Source: Pseudoduganella armeniaca (GTDB lineage: Bacteria > Pseudomonadota > Gammaproteobacteria > Burkholderiales > Burkholderiaceae_D). Taken from it: DNA of 64,000 nt. Positions 7,645-15,906 of this stretch are shown here, piece by piece. Where the stretch lies: positions 806,001-870,000 of the forward strand of contig NZ_CP028324.1 of assembly GCF_003028855.1 (NCBI RefSeq), given 5' to 3'. A program made the position numbers and the translations under genes. The notes under the pieces were generated by a model that saw nothing but the letters and a program-made list of their open reading frames with translations, did no database searches and was not told the origin of the DNA. Positions within the stretch are counted from its first letter, which is position 1; every line of letters begins with the position of its first letter.

Positions 7645-9098
7645 TGGCCTTCATCTCCATGAACCTGGTGACGATGCTGTACCTGGTCGCCTCCGTGTGC
7701 TTCATCCAGGCCTTGAAGGGCCTGTCGTCACCGGCCACCGCGCGCAAGGGCAATGCGTTCGGCATGACCGGCATGGCGATCGCGTTCATCACCACCCTTG
7801 CGTTGATCCTGAAACTGAAGGCCGAAGCGAGCGGCATGGGTATCGGCCTGGGGCTGGTCGCGTTGGGCGTTGTCGTGGGCGGCGCCATCGGTGCCTACCT
7901 GGCCAAGACCGTCGAGATGACGAAGATGCCGGAGCTGGTCGCAGCGATGCACTCGCTGATCGGTCTCGCGGCCGTCTGCATCGCGGTGGCCGCCGTGTCG
8001 GAACCCCATGCGTTCAACATCGCCGCGCCGAGCGAGCCGCTGCCGCTGGGGAACCGCATCGAACTGTTCATCGGTACGTTCGTTGGCGCCATCACGTTCA
8101 GCGGCTCCGTCATCGCATTCGGCAAGCTGGCCGGCAAATACAAGTTCCGCCTGTTTCAGGGTGCGCCCGTCGTGTTCCAGGGCCAGCACATGCTGAACCT
8201 GGTGCTGGCGCTGGTCATGATCGGCCTCGGGCTGGCGTTCGTGTTTGCCGGCGGCGTCGAGCCGGCGTGGACGCCATTCATGCTGATGACGGCCATCGCC
8301 TTCGTTCTCGGCGTGCTGATCATTATTCCGATCGGTGGGGCGGACATGCCGGTCGTCGTCTCGATGCTGAACAGTTATTCGGGCTGGGCCGCGGCGGGCA
8401 TCGGCTTTTCGCTGAATAACTCGATGCTGATCATCGCCGGCTCGCTGGTGGGTTCCTCGGGCGCGATCCTGTCTTACATCATGTGCAAGGCGATGAACCG
8501 CTCGTTCTTCAACGTGATCTTGGGCGGCTTCGGCGGCGATGCGGCGGCGGCAAGCACCGGTGGCGCGGCGCCGCAGCGGCCCGTCAAGTCCGGTTCGGCG
8601 GACGATGCCGCTTTCCTGATGAGCAATGCGGAAACCGTCATCATCGTGCCCGGCTACGGTCTGGCCGTGGCACGCGCGCAGCACGCGTTGAAGGAGCTGG
8701 TCGAGAAACTGACGGAACACGGCGTCACCGTCAAGTACGCGATCCATCCAGTGGCGGGACGCATGCCCGGCCACATGAACGTGCTGCTGGCCGAGGCCGA
8801 GGTGCCATATGACCAGGTGTTCGAGATGGAGGACGTCAACGGCGACTTCGGCCAGGCCGACGTGGCGCTGATCCTGGGCGCCAACGACGTCGTCAATCCG
8901 GCGGCCAAGGACCCGAAATCGCCGATCGCCGGCATGCCGATCCTGGAGGCGTACAAGGCCAAGACGGTGATCGTCAACAAGCGCTCGATGGCGTCCGGCT
9001 ACGCCGGCCTGGACAACGAGCTGTTCTACATGGACAAGACGATGATGGTGTTTGGCGACGCCAAGAAGATCATTGAGGAGATGGTCAAGGCGGTTTGA
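7644..9098 (+). CDS. pntB: NAD(P) transhydrogenase subunit beta
   Basis: Integral membrane and NADP(H)-binding subunit, 484 residues. The N-terminal two thirds is a chain of hydrophobic helices (domain II). The C-terminal part (domain III, from about residue 310) carries the NADP-binding loop VIIVPGYGLAVARAQHAL and the motif ILGANDVVNPAA, both diagnostic. It begins one base inside the pntAB stop codon (TAATG) and ends 11 bases before a strong terminator, so it closes the operon. Confidence 0.96.
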   Translation: MAFISMNLVTMLYLVASVCFIQALKGLSSPATARKGNAFGMTGMAIAFITTLALILKLKAEASGMGIGLGLVALGVVVGGAIGAYLAKTVEMTKMPELVAAMHSLIGLAAVCIAVAAVSEPHAFNIAAPSEPLPLGNRIELFIGTFVGAITFSGSVIAFGKLAGKYKFRLFQGAPVVFQGQHMLNLVLALVMIGLGLAFVFAGGVEPAWTPFMLMTAIAFVLGVLIIIPIGGADMPVVVSMLNSYSGWAAAGIGFSLNNSMLIIAGSLVGSSGAILSYIMCKAMNRSFFNVILGGFGGDAAAASTGGAAPQRPVKSGSADDAAFLMSNAETVIIVPGYGLAVARAQHALKELVEKLTEHGVTVKYAIHPVAGRMPGHMNVLLAEAEVPYDQVFEMEDVNGDFGQADVALILGANDVVNPAAKDPKSPIAGMPILEAYKAKTVIVNKRSMASGYAGLDNELFYMDKTMMVFGDAKKIIEEMVKAV

Positions 9099-9109
9099 TG
9101 CAAGGTAGG

Positions 9110-9146
9110 CATGCTGCCCGGCGCGCGGCCGGGCAGCATGTTTGTT
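9110..9146 (+). terminator. Rho-independent terminator of the pnt operon
   Basis: A perfect 13-base stem, CATGCTGCCCGGC (9110-9122) paired with GCCGGGCAGCATG (9128-9140), with a 5-base loop and a T-rich tail (TTTGTT). It starts 11 bases after the pntB stop. Confidence 0.85.
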
Positions 9147-9199
9147 CGCGTGTTTCGATTATTTCGACTGGCATGGACCTAACTGCCACAGGAGGTTCC

Positions 9200-9238
9200 A
9201 TGTCCACCACCGTAGATTTCACTCTGGATTGGCCATGA
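9200..9238 (+). CDS. Possible 12-residue leader peptide
   Basis: A very short frame encoding MSTTVDFTLDWP sits behind a strong ribosome site (AGGAGG at 9190-9195, 4 bases before the ATG). Its TGA stop overlaps the ATG of the next small frame (ATGA at 9235-9238), the layout of translational coupling. It lies between the pnt terminator and the LacI-type regulator. No function is recognised. The call rests on the ribosome site and the overlap only. Confidence 0.3.
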   Translation: MSTTVDFTLDWP

Positions 9239-9363
9239 ATGAGAATCTCCCCCGACGTGGCCGTACCAGACCGATCGGCATCGAACGTTACCTCGGCATC
9301 CTGCGCCGCCAGGGCTTGGAGCGTACCGTGACGGCCATGGCCGTCTATCGTTGCCTATTCTGA
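9235..9363 (+). CDS. Possible 42-residue basic small protein
   Basis: Frame beginning MNENLPRRGRTRPIGIERYL and ending AVYRCLF, rich in Arg. It overlaps the preceding 12-codon frame by four bases and has no ribosome site of its own, so it would depend on coupling. I do not recognise the sequence. It could be a real small protein, or an accident of high GC in the 458-base gap between pntB and the regulator. The rest of that gap (9364-9556) holds the operator-like palindrome and no other frame I can support. Confidence 0.3.
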   Translation: MNENLPRRGRTRPIGIERYLGILRRQGLERTVTAMAVYRCLF

Positions 9364-9415
9364 GCACAAATTTCTGCTGTCGCGTCACGCTGTTTCCTGT
9401 ATAGTTCACCCGTAA

Positions 9416-9431
9416 ATGGTAACGTTTCCAT
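9416..9431. promoter_or_regulatory. LacI-type operator upstream of the regulator gene
   Basis: ATGGTAACGTTTCCAT is an almost perfect palindrome centred on CG; the half sites TGGTAACG and CGTTTCCA match at 7 of 8 positions. This is the classic form of LacI/GalR-family operators. It lies about 125 bases before the regulator start codon and resembles the perfect palindrome before the GH5 gene, so autoregulation is the simplest reading. Confidence 0.6.
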
Positions 9432-9556
9432 ATTGCGAATGCAGGGCTTTTTCCAGCTGACTTGGCAATGATGGGCCGGGCGGGACCATCACGAGGCGAA
9501 CGGCGCATGCAGTATGCTTGCTGCTTCCCCGACACAGACAAACAGGACAGGTAGCA

Positions 9557-10591
9557 GTGGCAACCATCAAAGACGTAGCCCGGCTCGCGGGCGTTGGACT
9601 GGGCACGGCCTCGCGCGTCGTCAGCGGCAAGGGCGCCGTCTCGCCCGCCACGCTGGCGAAAGTGCGCAAGGCGATCGAGGAGCTGGACTTCCGGCCGTCC
9701 CATGCGGCGCGCGCGCTGCTGTCCGGCTATTCGAAGATGATCGGCGTCTACATTCCTGTGTTGAAGGGCACGTTTTACACGCCGATCCTGCAACTGATCG
9801 ACATGGAACTGCGCGCCAGCGGCCTGCACATGGTGGTCGCGTTCGGGGTCGGGCAAAGCGATGCGCGGCGCCAGGCGGTCGAGGGCATCGAGTTCCTGAT
9901 GGAGCGCGGCTGCGATGGCATCATCACCATGAGCAACACGCTGCAGGACGAGGACATCGAAGCCTTCCGCACGCGCGACTCGAACATCGTGGTCGTCAAC
10001 CAGGCGTTCAGCGGACTGGCCGAGCAATGCTTTGTCGTCGATCACCGCCTGGGCGGTCAGTTGGCGGCGCAGGCGCTCCTGGCGCAGGGCCATCGCCAGA
10101 TCGCCGTCATCGCCGGTCCCTCGACGGCACCCGACAACGTCGAGCGTATCGACGGCTTCATGGCCGAGCTGCAGCGCCAGGGTGTCGATACCGCTGGCAT
10201 CTGGGTGGCCGAAAGCGATTTCTCGCCCGAGGGCGGCTGGGCGTGCACGCGTGAGCTGCTGGCATCGGACTATCCGTTCACCGCGCTGTTCTGTGCGAAC
10301 GACGAGATGGCCATTGGCGCGCTGTCGCAATTCCAGGAGGCCGGCATCGCCGTGCCACGTGACGTCTCCGTGCTGGGCTATGACGACACCCCGAGCGCCG
10401 AGTTCGCCGCGCCACGCCTGACCTCCGTGCACGTGCCGTGGCGCGACGTGACGCTGGCTGGCCTCAACGCGCTGCTGAACCGCTGTTACGGCGGCGAACG
10501 GCCCGTGGCGCGCGACTACCCCGTCAGCGTCACGCAACGCGCCTCGCTGGGACCTGCGCCCAAGAGTGGAGGGCGAAAGCGCCGCGCATGA
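9557..10591 (+). CDS. LacI-family transcriptional regulator of the glucoside locus
   Basis: Sugar-responsive repressor of 344 residues. The N-terminal helix-turn-helix (TIKDVARLAGVGLGTASRV, residues 3-21) and the hinge-region RPSHAARALLSG are typical of the family. The periplasmic-binding-protein-like effector domain fills the rest, with ANDEMAIGAL and VSVLGYDDTP as its usual C-terminal signatures. A GTG start at 9557 is preferred because AGGACAGG lies just before it and family members start immediately before the first helix; the longer frame adds non-conserved residues. It lies upstream of GH5/GH1/GH3 genes on the same strand, is separated from them by a terminator, and two matching operator-like palindromes flank it. 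The inducer is probably a glucose-containing disaccharide (inference). Confidence 0.92.
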   Translation: MATIKDVARLAGVGLGTASRVVSGKGAVSPATLAKVRKAIEELDFRPSHAARALLSGYSKMIGVYIPVLKGTFYTPILQLIDMELRASGLHMVVAFGVGQSDARRQAVEGIEFLMERGCDGIITMSNTLQDEDIEAFRTRDSNIVVVNQAFSGLAEQCFVVDHRLGGQLAAQALLAQGHRQIAVIAGPSTAPDNVERIDGFMAELQRQGVDTAGIWVAESDFSPEGGWACTRELLASDYPFTALFCANDEMAIGALSQFQEAGIAVPRDVSVLGYDDTPSAEFAAPRLTSVHVPWRDVTLAGLNALLNRCYGGERPVARDYPVSVTQRASLGPAPKSGGRKRRA

Positions 10592-10610
10592 GCCGTGGCG
10601 GCAACCGGTG

Positions 10611-10633
10611 GCGCGTCGCTGGACGCGCTTTTT
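10611..10633 (+). terminator. Terminator between the LacI regulator and the GH5 gene
   Basis: GCGCGTC (10611-10617) pairs with GACGCGC (10622-10628) around a GCTG loop and is followed by TTTTT. It would end the regulator transcript just before the enzyme promoter. Confidence 0.7.
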
Positions 10634-10634
10634 C

Positions 10635-10659
10635 TTGACTGAATGTGGAAAGCTTTCCA
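10635..10659 (+). promoter_or_regulatory. Promoter -35 and perfect LacI-type operator of the glucanase operon
   Basis: TTGACT (10635-10640) matches the -35 hexamer at 5 of 6. Five bases later comes TGGAAAGCTTTCCA (10646-10659), a perfect 14-base palindrome of LacI/GalR operator form. It would occupy the -35/-10 spacer and block RNA polymerase, so the adjacent regulator is the likely ligand. The -10 is weak. The GH5 start codon is 18 bases further on. Confidence 0.65.
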
Positions 10660-10677
10660 AGAACAAGGGGGAATGCG

Positions 10678-11973
10678 ATGTCGAAGCGCTTACTGGCAAT
10701 GCTGGCACTGTCCGGCAGCGCGGCCGTCTTGGCCGCCGGGGCCGCCGCGGGGCCGCTGCCGCCACTGCACACGGCGGGCACGCATTGGCTCGATCCCGCC
10801 GGACGGCCGGTGACCCTGCGTGGCACCAACCTGGGCAACTGGCTGATCAACGAATTCTGGATGATGGACCTGGGCGGGGAGCAGGACGACCAGTGCACGC
10901 TGGAGACCACGCTGGAGCGGCGCTTCGGCCAAGCCGAACGGGAGCGCCTGATGCGCCTGTTCCGCGACAACTGGATCACCCCGCGCGACTGGGACCTGAT
11001 GCGACGGCACGGCCTGAACGTGGTGCGGCTGCCGTTCATCTACAGCGTGATCGAGGACGAGCGCCGGCCGCGCCAGCTGCGCGCCGACGCCTGGCATTAC
11101 CTGGACGACGCCATCCGCCAGGCCGAAGCGCGCGGCATGTACGTGATCCTCGACCTGCACGGTGCCGTCGGCAGCCAGGGCTGGGAGCACCACAGCGGCT
11201 GCGCCGGCAAGAACCAGTTCTGGAGCGTGCCCGAGTACCAGGCGCGCACCGAATGGCTGTGGCAGCAGATCGCGGCGCGCTACAAGGACAACGGCACGGT
11301 GGCGGGCTACAGCGTGCTCAATGAGCCGTGGGGCACGACGCCCGAGAACATGGCGGCGGTCGTCGGCAAGCTGTACACCGCGATCCGCGCCGTCGATCCG
11401 AACCACGTGATCATCCTGCCGGGCCACAGCGAGGGTATCGACGCCTACGGCAAGCCGGCCGACAAAGGCATGCGCAACGTGGCATTCGAGATGCACCCCT
11501 ACCCGGGCCACTTCGGCTGGGGCACGCCGGGCCTGGCCGTGCACCGTGAATGGCTGACGTGCGGGCCCGACGGCAAGAGCGGCGTGTGCGCATGGGATGC
11601 GCGCCTGCGCCGGCTCGACACGGCGTTCTACCTGGGCGAGGTCCAGCCGTGGGCGCTGCTGGGCCAGGAGCTGGGCGGCCAGGTGGCACGCGCATCGTTC
11701 GATACGTATGCGAAGTACGGCTGGGCCGCCACCGCGTGGTCGTGGAAGGTCGTCACGCGTGCGGGCGGCCATGGCACCGGCAAGTGGGGTTTCGTCACCA
11801 ATGCGCCCGGTGCCGGCGTGCCGGCTCTCGACTTCAAGACCGCGCCGCTGGCCGACATCGACGCCCTGTTCCGCTCCTTCGCTACCCAACCCTATGAACT
11901 TCACCAACCGCTGCTGCACTGGCTGACCGTCGACAAAGCGCGCAGCATCGAGGATATCCATGACACCAAATGA
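10678..11973 (+). CDS. Exported glycoside hydrolase family 5 (probable beta-glucanase)
   Basis: Secreted or periplasmic GH5 enzyme, 431 residues. A signal peptide (MSKRLLAMLALSGSAAVLAAGAAA) precedes the (beta/alpha)8 barrel. Visible GH5 signatures are TLRGTNLGNWLI near the N-terminus, NVVRLPF, the DLHGAVGSQGWEHHSG segment that resembles exo-beta-1,3-glucanases, acid/base E216 in LNEPWG, and the probable nucleophile E321 in LGEVQPW. The ATG at 10678 follows a GGGGGA ribosome site. It is the first gene of the operon; its end overlaps the GH1 gene by 14 bases. Substrate by family resemblance is a beta-1,3- or beta-1,6-glucan, which is not proven by sequence. Confidence 0.88.
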   Translation: MSKRLLAMLALSGSAAVLAAGAAAGPLPPLHTAGTHWLDPAGRPVTLRGTNLGNWLINEFWMMDLGGEQDDQCTLETTLERRFGQAERERLMRLFRDNWITPRDWDLMRRHGLNVVRLPFIYSVIEDERRPRQLRADAWHYLDDAIRQAEARGMYVILDLHGAVGSQGWEHHSGCAGKNQFWSVPEYQARTEWLWQQIAARYKDNGTVAGYSVLNEPWGTTPENMAAVVGKLYTAIRAVDPNHVIILPGHSEGIDAYGKPADKGMRNVAFEMHPYPGHFGWGTPGLAVHREWLTCGPDGKSGVCAWDARLRRLDTAFYLGEVQPWALLGQELGGQVARASFDTYAKYGWAATAWSWKVVTRAGGHGTGKWGFVTNAPGAGVPALDFKTAPLADIDALFRSFATQPYELHQPLLHWLTVDKARSIEDIHDTK

Positions 11974-13324
11974 CCTCGCGGCCGCCCTGCCGGCCCTCCA
12001 ACGCAGCGATTTTCCAGCCGCCTTCCGCTGGGGCACCTCCACCTCCTCGTACCAGATCGAAGGCGCCACGCGGGAAGGCGGGCGTGTCGAATCGATCTGG
12101 GACCGCTTCTGTGCCACCCCCGGCGCCATCCGCGACGGCAGCAGCGGTGCCAATGCCTGCCACCACTACCACCGTTGGCCGCAGGACCTCGACCTGGCCC
12201 AGGAACTGGGAACGAACGCTTATCGTTTTTCCATCGCCTGGCCACGCATCTGGACGGCGGCGGGCACGCCGAACCCGCAAGGGCTGGACTTCTATGAGCG
12301 CCTGGTGGACGGCATGCTGGTACGCGGGCTGGAACCTTGGGCCACGCTGTACCACTGGGACCTGCCGCAGGCGCTGCAGGAGCAGGGCGGCTGGGCCGCG
12401 CGCGACACGGTGCATGCCTACACCGCGTACGTCGATGCCGTCACGCGCCGGCTGGGCGACCGCGTGAAGCACTGGATCACGCACAACGAGCCATGGTGCA
12501 CCGCCATGCACGGGCACTGGGACGGCATGCATGCGCCGGGGATCAGGGACTTCGGCATGGCGCTGCAGGTGTGCCACTACGTGCTGCTGTCGCATGGCCT
12601 CGCCGTGCCGCTGATCCGCGCCAATGCCCCCGGTGCGCAAGCCGGCATCGCCCTCAGCCTGCATCCGGTGCGTGCCGCGTCGATGAGCGAGGACGACGTG
12701 GCCGCCGGGCACCGCCACGATGGCCTGCGCAACCGCTGGTTCCTCGATGCGCTGGCAGGACGCGGCTATCCCGCCGACGTGCTGGCGGCACTGGGCGCCT
12801 CGGCGCCGCGCATCGAACCGGGCGACCTGGCAACGATCGCGGTACCGATCGACTTCATGGGACTGAACTACTATTTTCCCGAAACGATCGCGCATGCCCC
12901 CGGCCGTTCACCCCTGCAGACCGTCGTCGTCACGGCGCCGGACGTCGAGCGTACAGCGTTCGGCTGGGAAGTCGAACCGGCCGGGCTGACGGAACTGCTG
13001 CTGCGCCTGCACCGGGAGTACCAGGTGCCTGCAATTTACGTGACGGAGAACGGCTCGTGCTATGACGACGAGGTGATCGACGGGGCGGTGCACGACACTG
13101 CGCGCACGCGTTACCTGGTGCGCCACCTGGCGGCGCTACGCGACGCGCTCGGACTAGGCACGCCGGTGCAGGGATACTTCGCCTGGAGCCTGCTCGACAA
13201 CTTCGAGTGGGCCGAGGGCTACACGCGGCGCTTCGGCCTGACCCACGTGGACTTCGCCACCCAGCAGCGGCTGCTGAAACGCAGCGGCCAGTGGTACCGC
13301 GACTTCCTGCGCGCCGGCAGGTAG
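11960..13324 (+). CDS. Glycoside hydrolase family 1 beta-glucosidase
   Basis: Cytoplasmic retaining beta-glucosidase, 454 residues, without a signal peptide. It opens with the GH1 N-terminal signature FRWGTSTSSYQIEGA. The acid/base Glu is E177 in THNEPW and the nucleophile is E363 in VTENGS; both are intact. The C-terminal SLLDNFEWAEGY is the usual glucose-site motif. It overlaps the GH5 gene by 14 bases, so it belongs to the same transcript. It probably splits imported disaccharides or short oligosaccharides to glucose. Confidence 0.95.
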   Translation: MTPNDLAAALPALQRSDFPAAFRWGTSTSSYQIEGATREGGRVESIWDRFCATPGAIRDGSSGANACHHYHRWPQDLDLAQELGTNAYRFSIAWPRIWTAAGTPNPQGLDFYERLVDGMLVRGLEPWATLYHWDLPQALQEQGGWAARDTVHAYTAYVDAVTRRLGDRVKHWITHNEPWCTAMHGHWDGMHAPGIRDFGMALQVCHYVLLSHGLAVPLIRANAPGAQAGIALSLHPVRAASMSEDDVAAGHRHDGLRNRWFLDALAGRGYPADVLAALGASAPRIEPGDLATIAVPIDFMGLNYYFPETIAHAPGRSPLQTVVVTAPDVERTAFGWEVEPAGLTELLLRLHREYQVPAIYVTENGSCYDDEVIDGAVHDTARTRYLVRHLAALRDALGLGTPVQGYFAWSLLDNFEWAEGYTRRFGLTHVDFATQQRLLKRSGQWYRDFLRAGR

Positions 13325-13419
13325 ACCAGACAAGAGCGACAATACCATCATCACGGGCAGCGGCAGGCGGCCTACGGCCGCGCGCTGCCCGGATCACAAG
13401 CCTTCTCCAGGAGACCCGC

Positions 13420-15894
13420 ATGACTTCACGCCGCACCGTCAATCTGACCGTCCTTGCCGCCGCTTTGCTCGCTGGCGCCGCCCACGCCGCACCGGCCGCC
13501 GATTGGCCCGCCATCCGCAGCGCCATCGCGCCGGATGCGCAACTGGAGCAGCGCATCCGCGCCATCGTGGCCGGCATGACGCTGGAGCAGAAGGTCGGCC
13601 AGATGACGCAGGCCGAAATCAAGAGCGCCACGCCGGACGACGTGCGCAAGTACTATCTCGGCTCGGTGCTGAACGGTGGCGGCAGCTGGCCGCAGGGGAA
13701 CAAGCACGCCACCCCGGCCGACTGGCTGGCGCTGGCGGACGCCTACTACGACGCCTCGATGGCGACGGACATGGCAACGAAGATCCCCGTCATCTGGGGC
13801 ATCGACGCCATGCACGGCAACAGCAACGTCGCCGGTGCCACGCTGTTCCCGCACAATATCGGCCTGGGCGCGGCGCGCGACCCGGCGGGGGTGAAAGCAA
13901 TGGCGCAGGCGGTCGGCAAGGCGGTGCGCGCCACCGGCATCAACTGGGTGTTCGCACCCACGCTGGCCGTGGTGCGCGACGACCGTTGGGGCCGGACCTA
14001 CGAAAGCTTCTCGGAAGACCCGCGCATCGTGCGGGAGTACGCTGGCGGGTACGTCGAGGGCCTGCAGGGTGACTTCAAGGATGACGCCAACGTCGTCGCC
14101 ACCGCCAAGCATTTCATCGGCGACGGCGGCACCGACCAAGGCAAGGACCGCGGCGTGAATCGGTCCAGCCAGCGCGACATGATCGGCATCCACGGCGCCG
14201 GCTACGTAACGGCGTTGCAGGCCGGCGCGCAAACAGTGATGGCATCGTTTAACAGCTGGCACGATGGCACCACGGACCACGGCAAGATGCACGGCAGCGC
14301 CGAGCTGCTGACCGGGGTGTTGAAACAGAAGATGGGCTTCGACGGCCTTGTCGTCAGCGACTGGAACGGCATCGCCGAGGTGCCCGGCTGCGCCAACGAC
14401 AGCTGCCCGCAGGCCATCAACGCCGGCATCGACATGATGATGGTGCCGAACGACTGGAAGAAATTCATCGCCAACACGATTGCGCAGGTCAAAAGCGGCC
14501 GGATTCCCATGGCGCGCATCGACGATGCGGTCACGCGCATCCTGCGCGTCAAGCTGCGCGCCAACCTGCAAAAGCCATCCGCCTCCGTCCACGCCGGCAA
14601 GCCCGAGGCCTTGCAGGCACGCGCGCTGGCGCGCAAGCTGGTGCAGGAATCGCTTGTGCTGCTGAAAAATGACAGCGGTACGCTGCCGCTGGCGCGTGGT
14701 AAAAAGCTGCTGGTCGTGGGCAAGAGCGCGGACAGCGTCGCCAACCAGTCCGGCGGCTGGACGCTGACCTGGCAGGGCACCGACAACAAGAACAGCGATT
14801 TTCCCCATGCCGATACGATCCTGGCCGGGCTGCGCGCCGCGGCCGGAGACCACGTCACCTTCAGCGCGGACGGGCAGGGCGTGGACGTGGCCGACTACGA
14901 CGCCGTCATCGCCGTCATCGGCGAAACGCCGTATGCCGAGGGCGATGGCGACATCGGCCCGGCCGCCAACCTGCGCCACAGCGCGCGCTACCCGGAAGAC
15001 CTGGCGGTGCTGAAGGCGGTGGCCGGCAAGGGCAAGCCGGTCGTGACCGTGTTCCTGTCCGGCCGGCCGCTGTACGTCAACGACCTCTTGAACCTGTCGG
15101 ACAGCTTTGTCGCCGCCTGGCTGCCAGGCTCCGAAGGCAAGGGCGTGGCGGACGTGCTGCTGCGCCGCGCCGACGGCAAGGTCGACGTGCCGTTCACGGG
15201 CAAGCTGTCGTTCTCGTGGCCGAAAGGCGCCTGCCAGGCGCCGCTGAACGTGGGCGACAAGCATTATGCGCCGCTGTTCGCCTACGGCTACGGCCTGCGC
15301 TACGGCAGTGCGCGCCGCGTGGGCAGGCTGGCCGAGGATAGCGATACCAACGGGTGTGGCAAAACCAATGCCTTCCCGGTCTTCAACCAGTCGGACCGGG
15401 CCACCTTCCCGTTGTACGTGCAAAGCGGCGGTGAGCGGGTCGCGCTGGGCGCCGACCTGAACGCCACCTACAAGCTGGCGACGCTGACGGTGGAGACGGC
15501 GCAGGTGAATACGCAGCAGGATGCCAAGAAGGTGACGTGGACCGGCCCAGGTTTCATCGAGGCCCGCGCGGCGCAACCACGTGCGCTGCCGGCGTGGGCG
15601 ACCGAGCGGGGCGCGCTGACGTTCGACACGCTGGTCAGCGCCGCGCCCCAGGGCCAGGTGCTGGTCGGCATGGGCGACAAGGCGGTCGACCTCACCGCCG
15701 AATTCACCCGCCTGGCGGGCCAGGGCAAGCGCACGGTCAAGGTAGCGCTAGCGTGCTTTGTGGGCCTGGACGCCGCAAAGGTGGATAATGCGTTCCGCGT
15801 CACCGCACAGGGCAGCTTTGTTGCAGCCTTCACCAATGTCCAGGTTGTGGGTGGCGCGGCGGCGGATAGCGATGCGATCCGCTGCGCACATTGA
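13420..15894 (+). CDS. Exported glycoside hydrolase family 3 beta-glucosidase
   Basis: Periplasmic or outer-membrane-associated exo-acting beta-glucosidase/glucan hydrolase, 824 residues. A signal peptide (MTSRRTVNLTVLAAALLAGAAHA) precedes the GH3 N-terminal barrel, with MTLEQKVGQMTQAE, the KHFIGDGGT substrate-site phrase, and nucleophile D314 in VVSDWNG. The alpha/beta sandwich domain follows from about residue 410, and there is an extra beta-rich C-terminal domain of about 170 residues. The ATG at 13420 has AGGAG 7 bases upstream; the frame is open further upstream, but that part lacks a signal peptide and overlaps the GH1 gene. It probably trims glucan oligomers outside the cytoplasm before uptake by the permease that follows. 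Confidence 0.93.
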   Translation: MTSRRTVNLTVLAAALLAGAAHAAPAADWPAIRSAIAPDAQLEQRIRAIVAGMTLEQKVGQMTQAEIKSATPDDVRKYYLGSVLNGGGSWPQGNKHATPADWLALADAYYDASMATDMATKIPVIWGIDAMHGNSNVAGATLFPHNIGLGAARDPAGVKAMAQAVGKAVRATGINWVFAPTLAVVRDDRWGRTYESFSEDPRIVREYAGGYVEGLQGDFKDDANVVATAKHFIGDGGTDQGKDRGVNRSSQRDMIGIHGAGYVTALQAGAQTVMASFNSWHDGTTDHGKMHGSAELLTGVLKQKMGFDGLVVSDWNGIAEVPGCANDSCPQAINAGIDMMMVPNDWKKFIANTIAQVKSGRIPMARIDDAVTRILRVKLRANLQKPSASVHAGKPEALQARALARKLVQESLVLLKNDSGTLPLARGKKLLVVGKSADSVANQSGGWTLTWQGTDNKNSDFPHADTILAGLRAAAGDHVTFSADGQGVDVADYDAVIAVIGETPYAEGDGDIGPAANLRHSARYPEDLAVLKAVAGKGKPVVTVFLSGRPLYVNDLLNLSDSFVAAWLPGSEGKGVADVLLRRADGKVDVPFTGKLSFSWPKGACQAPLNVGDKHYAPLFAYGYGLRYGSARRVGRLAEDSDTNGCGKTNAFPVFNQSDRATFPLYVQSGGERVALGADLNATYKLATLTVETAQVNTQQDAKKVTWTGPGFIEARAAQPRALPAWATERGALTFDTLVSAAPQGQVLVGMGDKAVDLTAEFTRLAGQGKRTVKVALACFVGLDAAKVDNAFRVTAQGSFVAAFTNVQVVGGAAADSDAIRCAH

Positions 15895-15906
15895 CAGGAG
15901 AGCTTC

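Noticed and set aside
13325..13419. A GGGCAGCG...CGCTGCCC inverted repeat between GH1 and GH3 as a terminator
   Set aside because: The stem is interrupted, the loop long and no T-run follows, so I could not call it a terminator.
13426..15576. A 716-residue minus-strand frame opposite the GH3 gene
   Set aside because: It is antisense to an intact GH3 enzyme with signal peptide and nucleophile; there is no ribosome site or motif.
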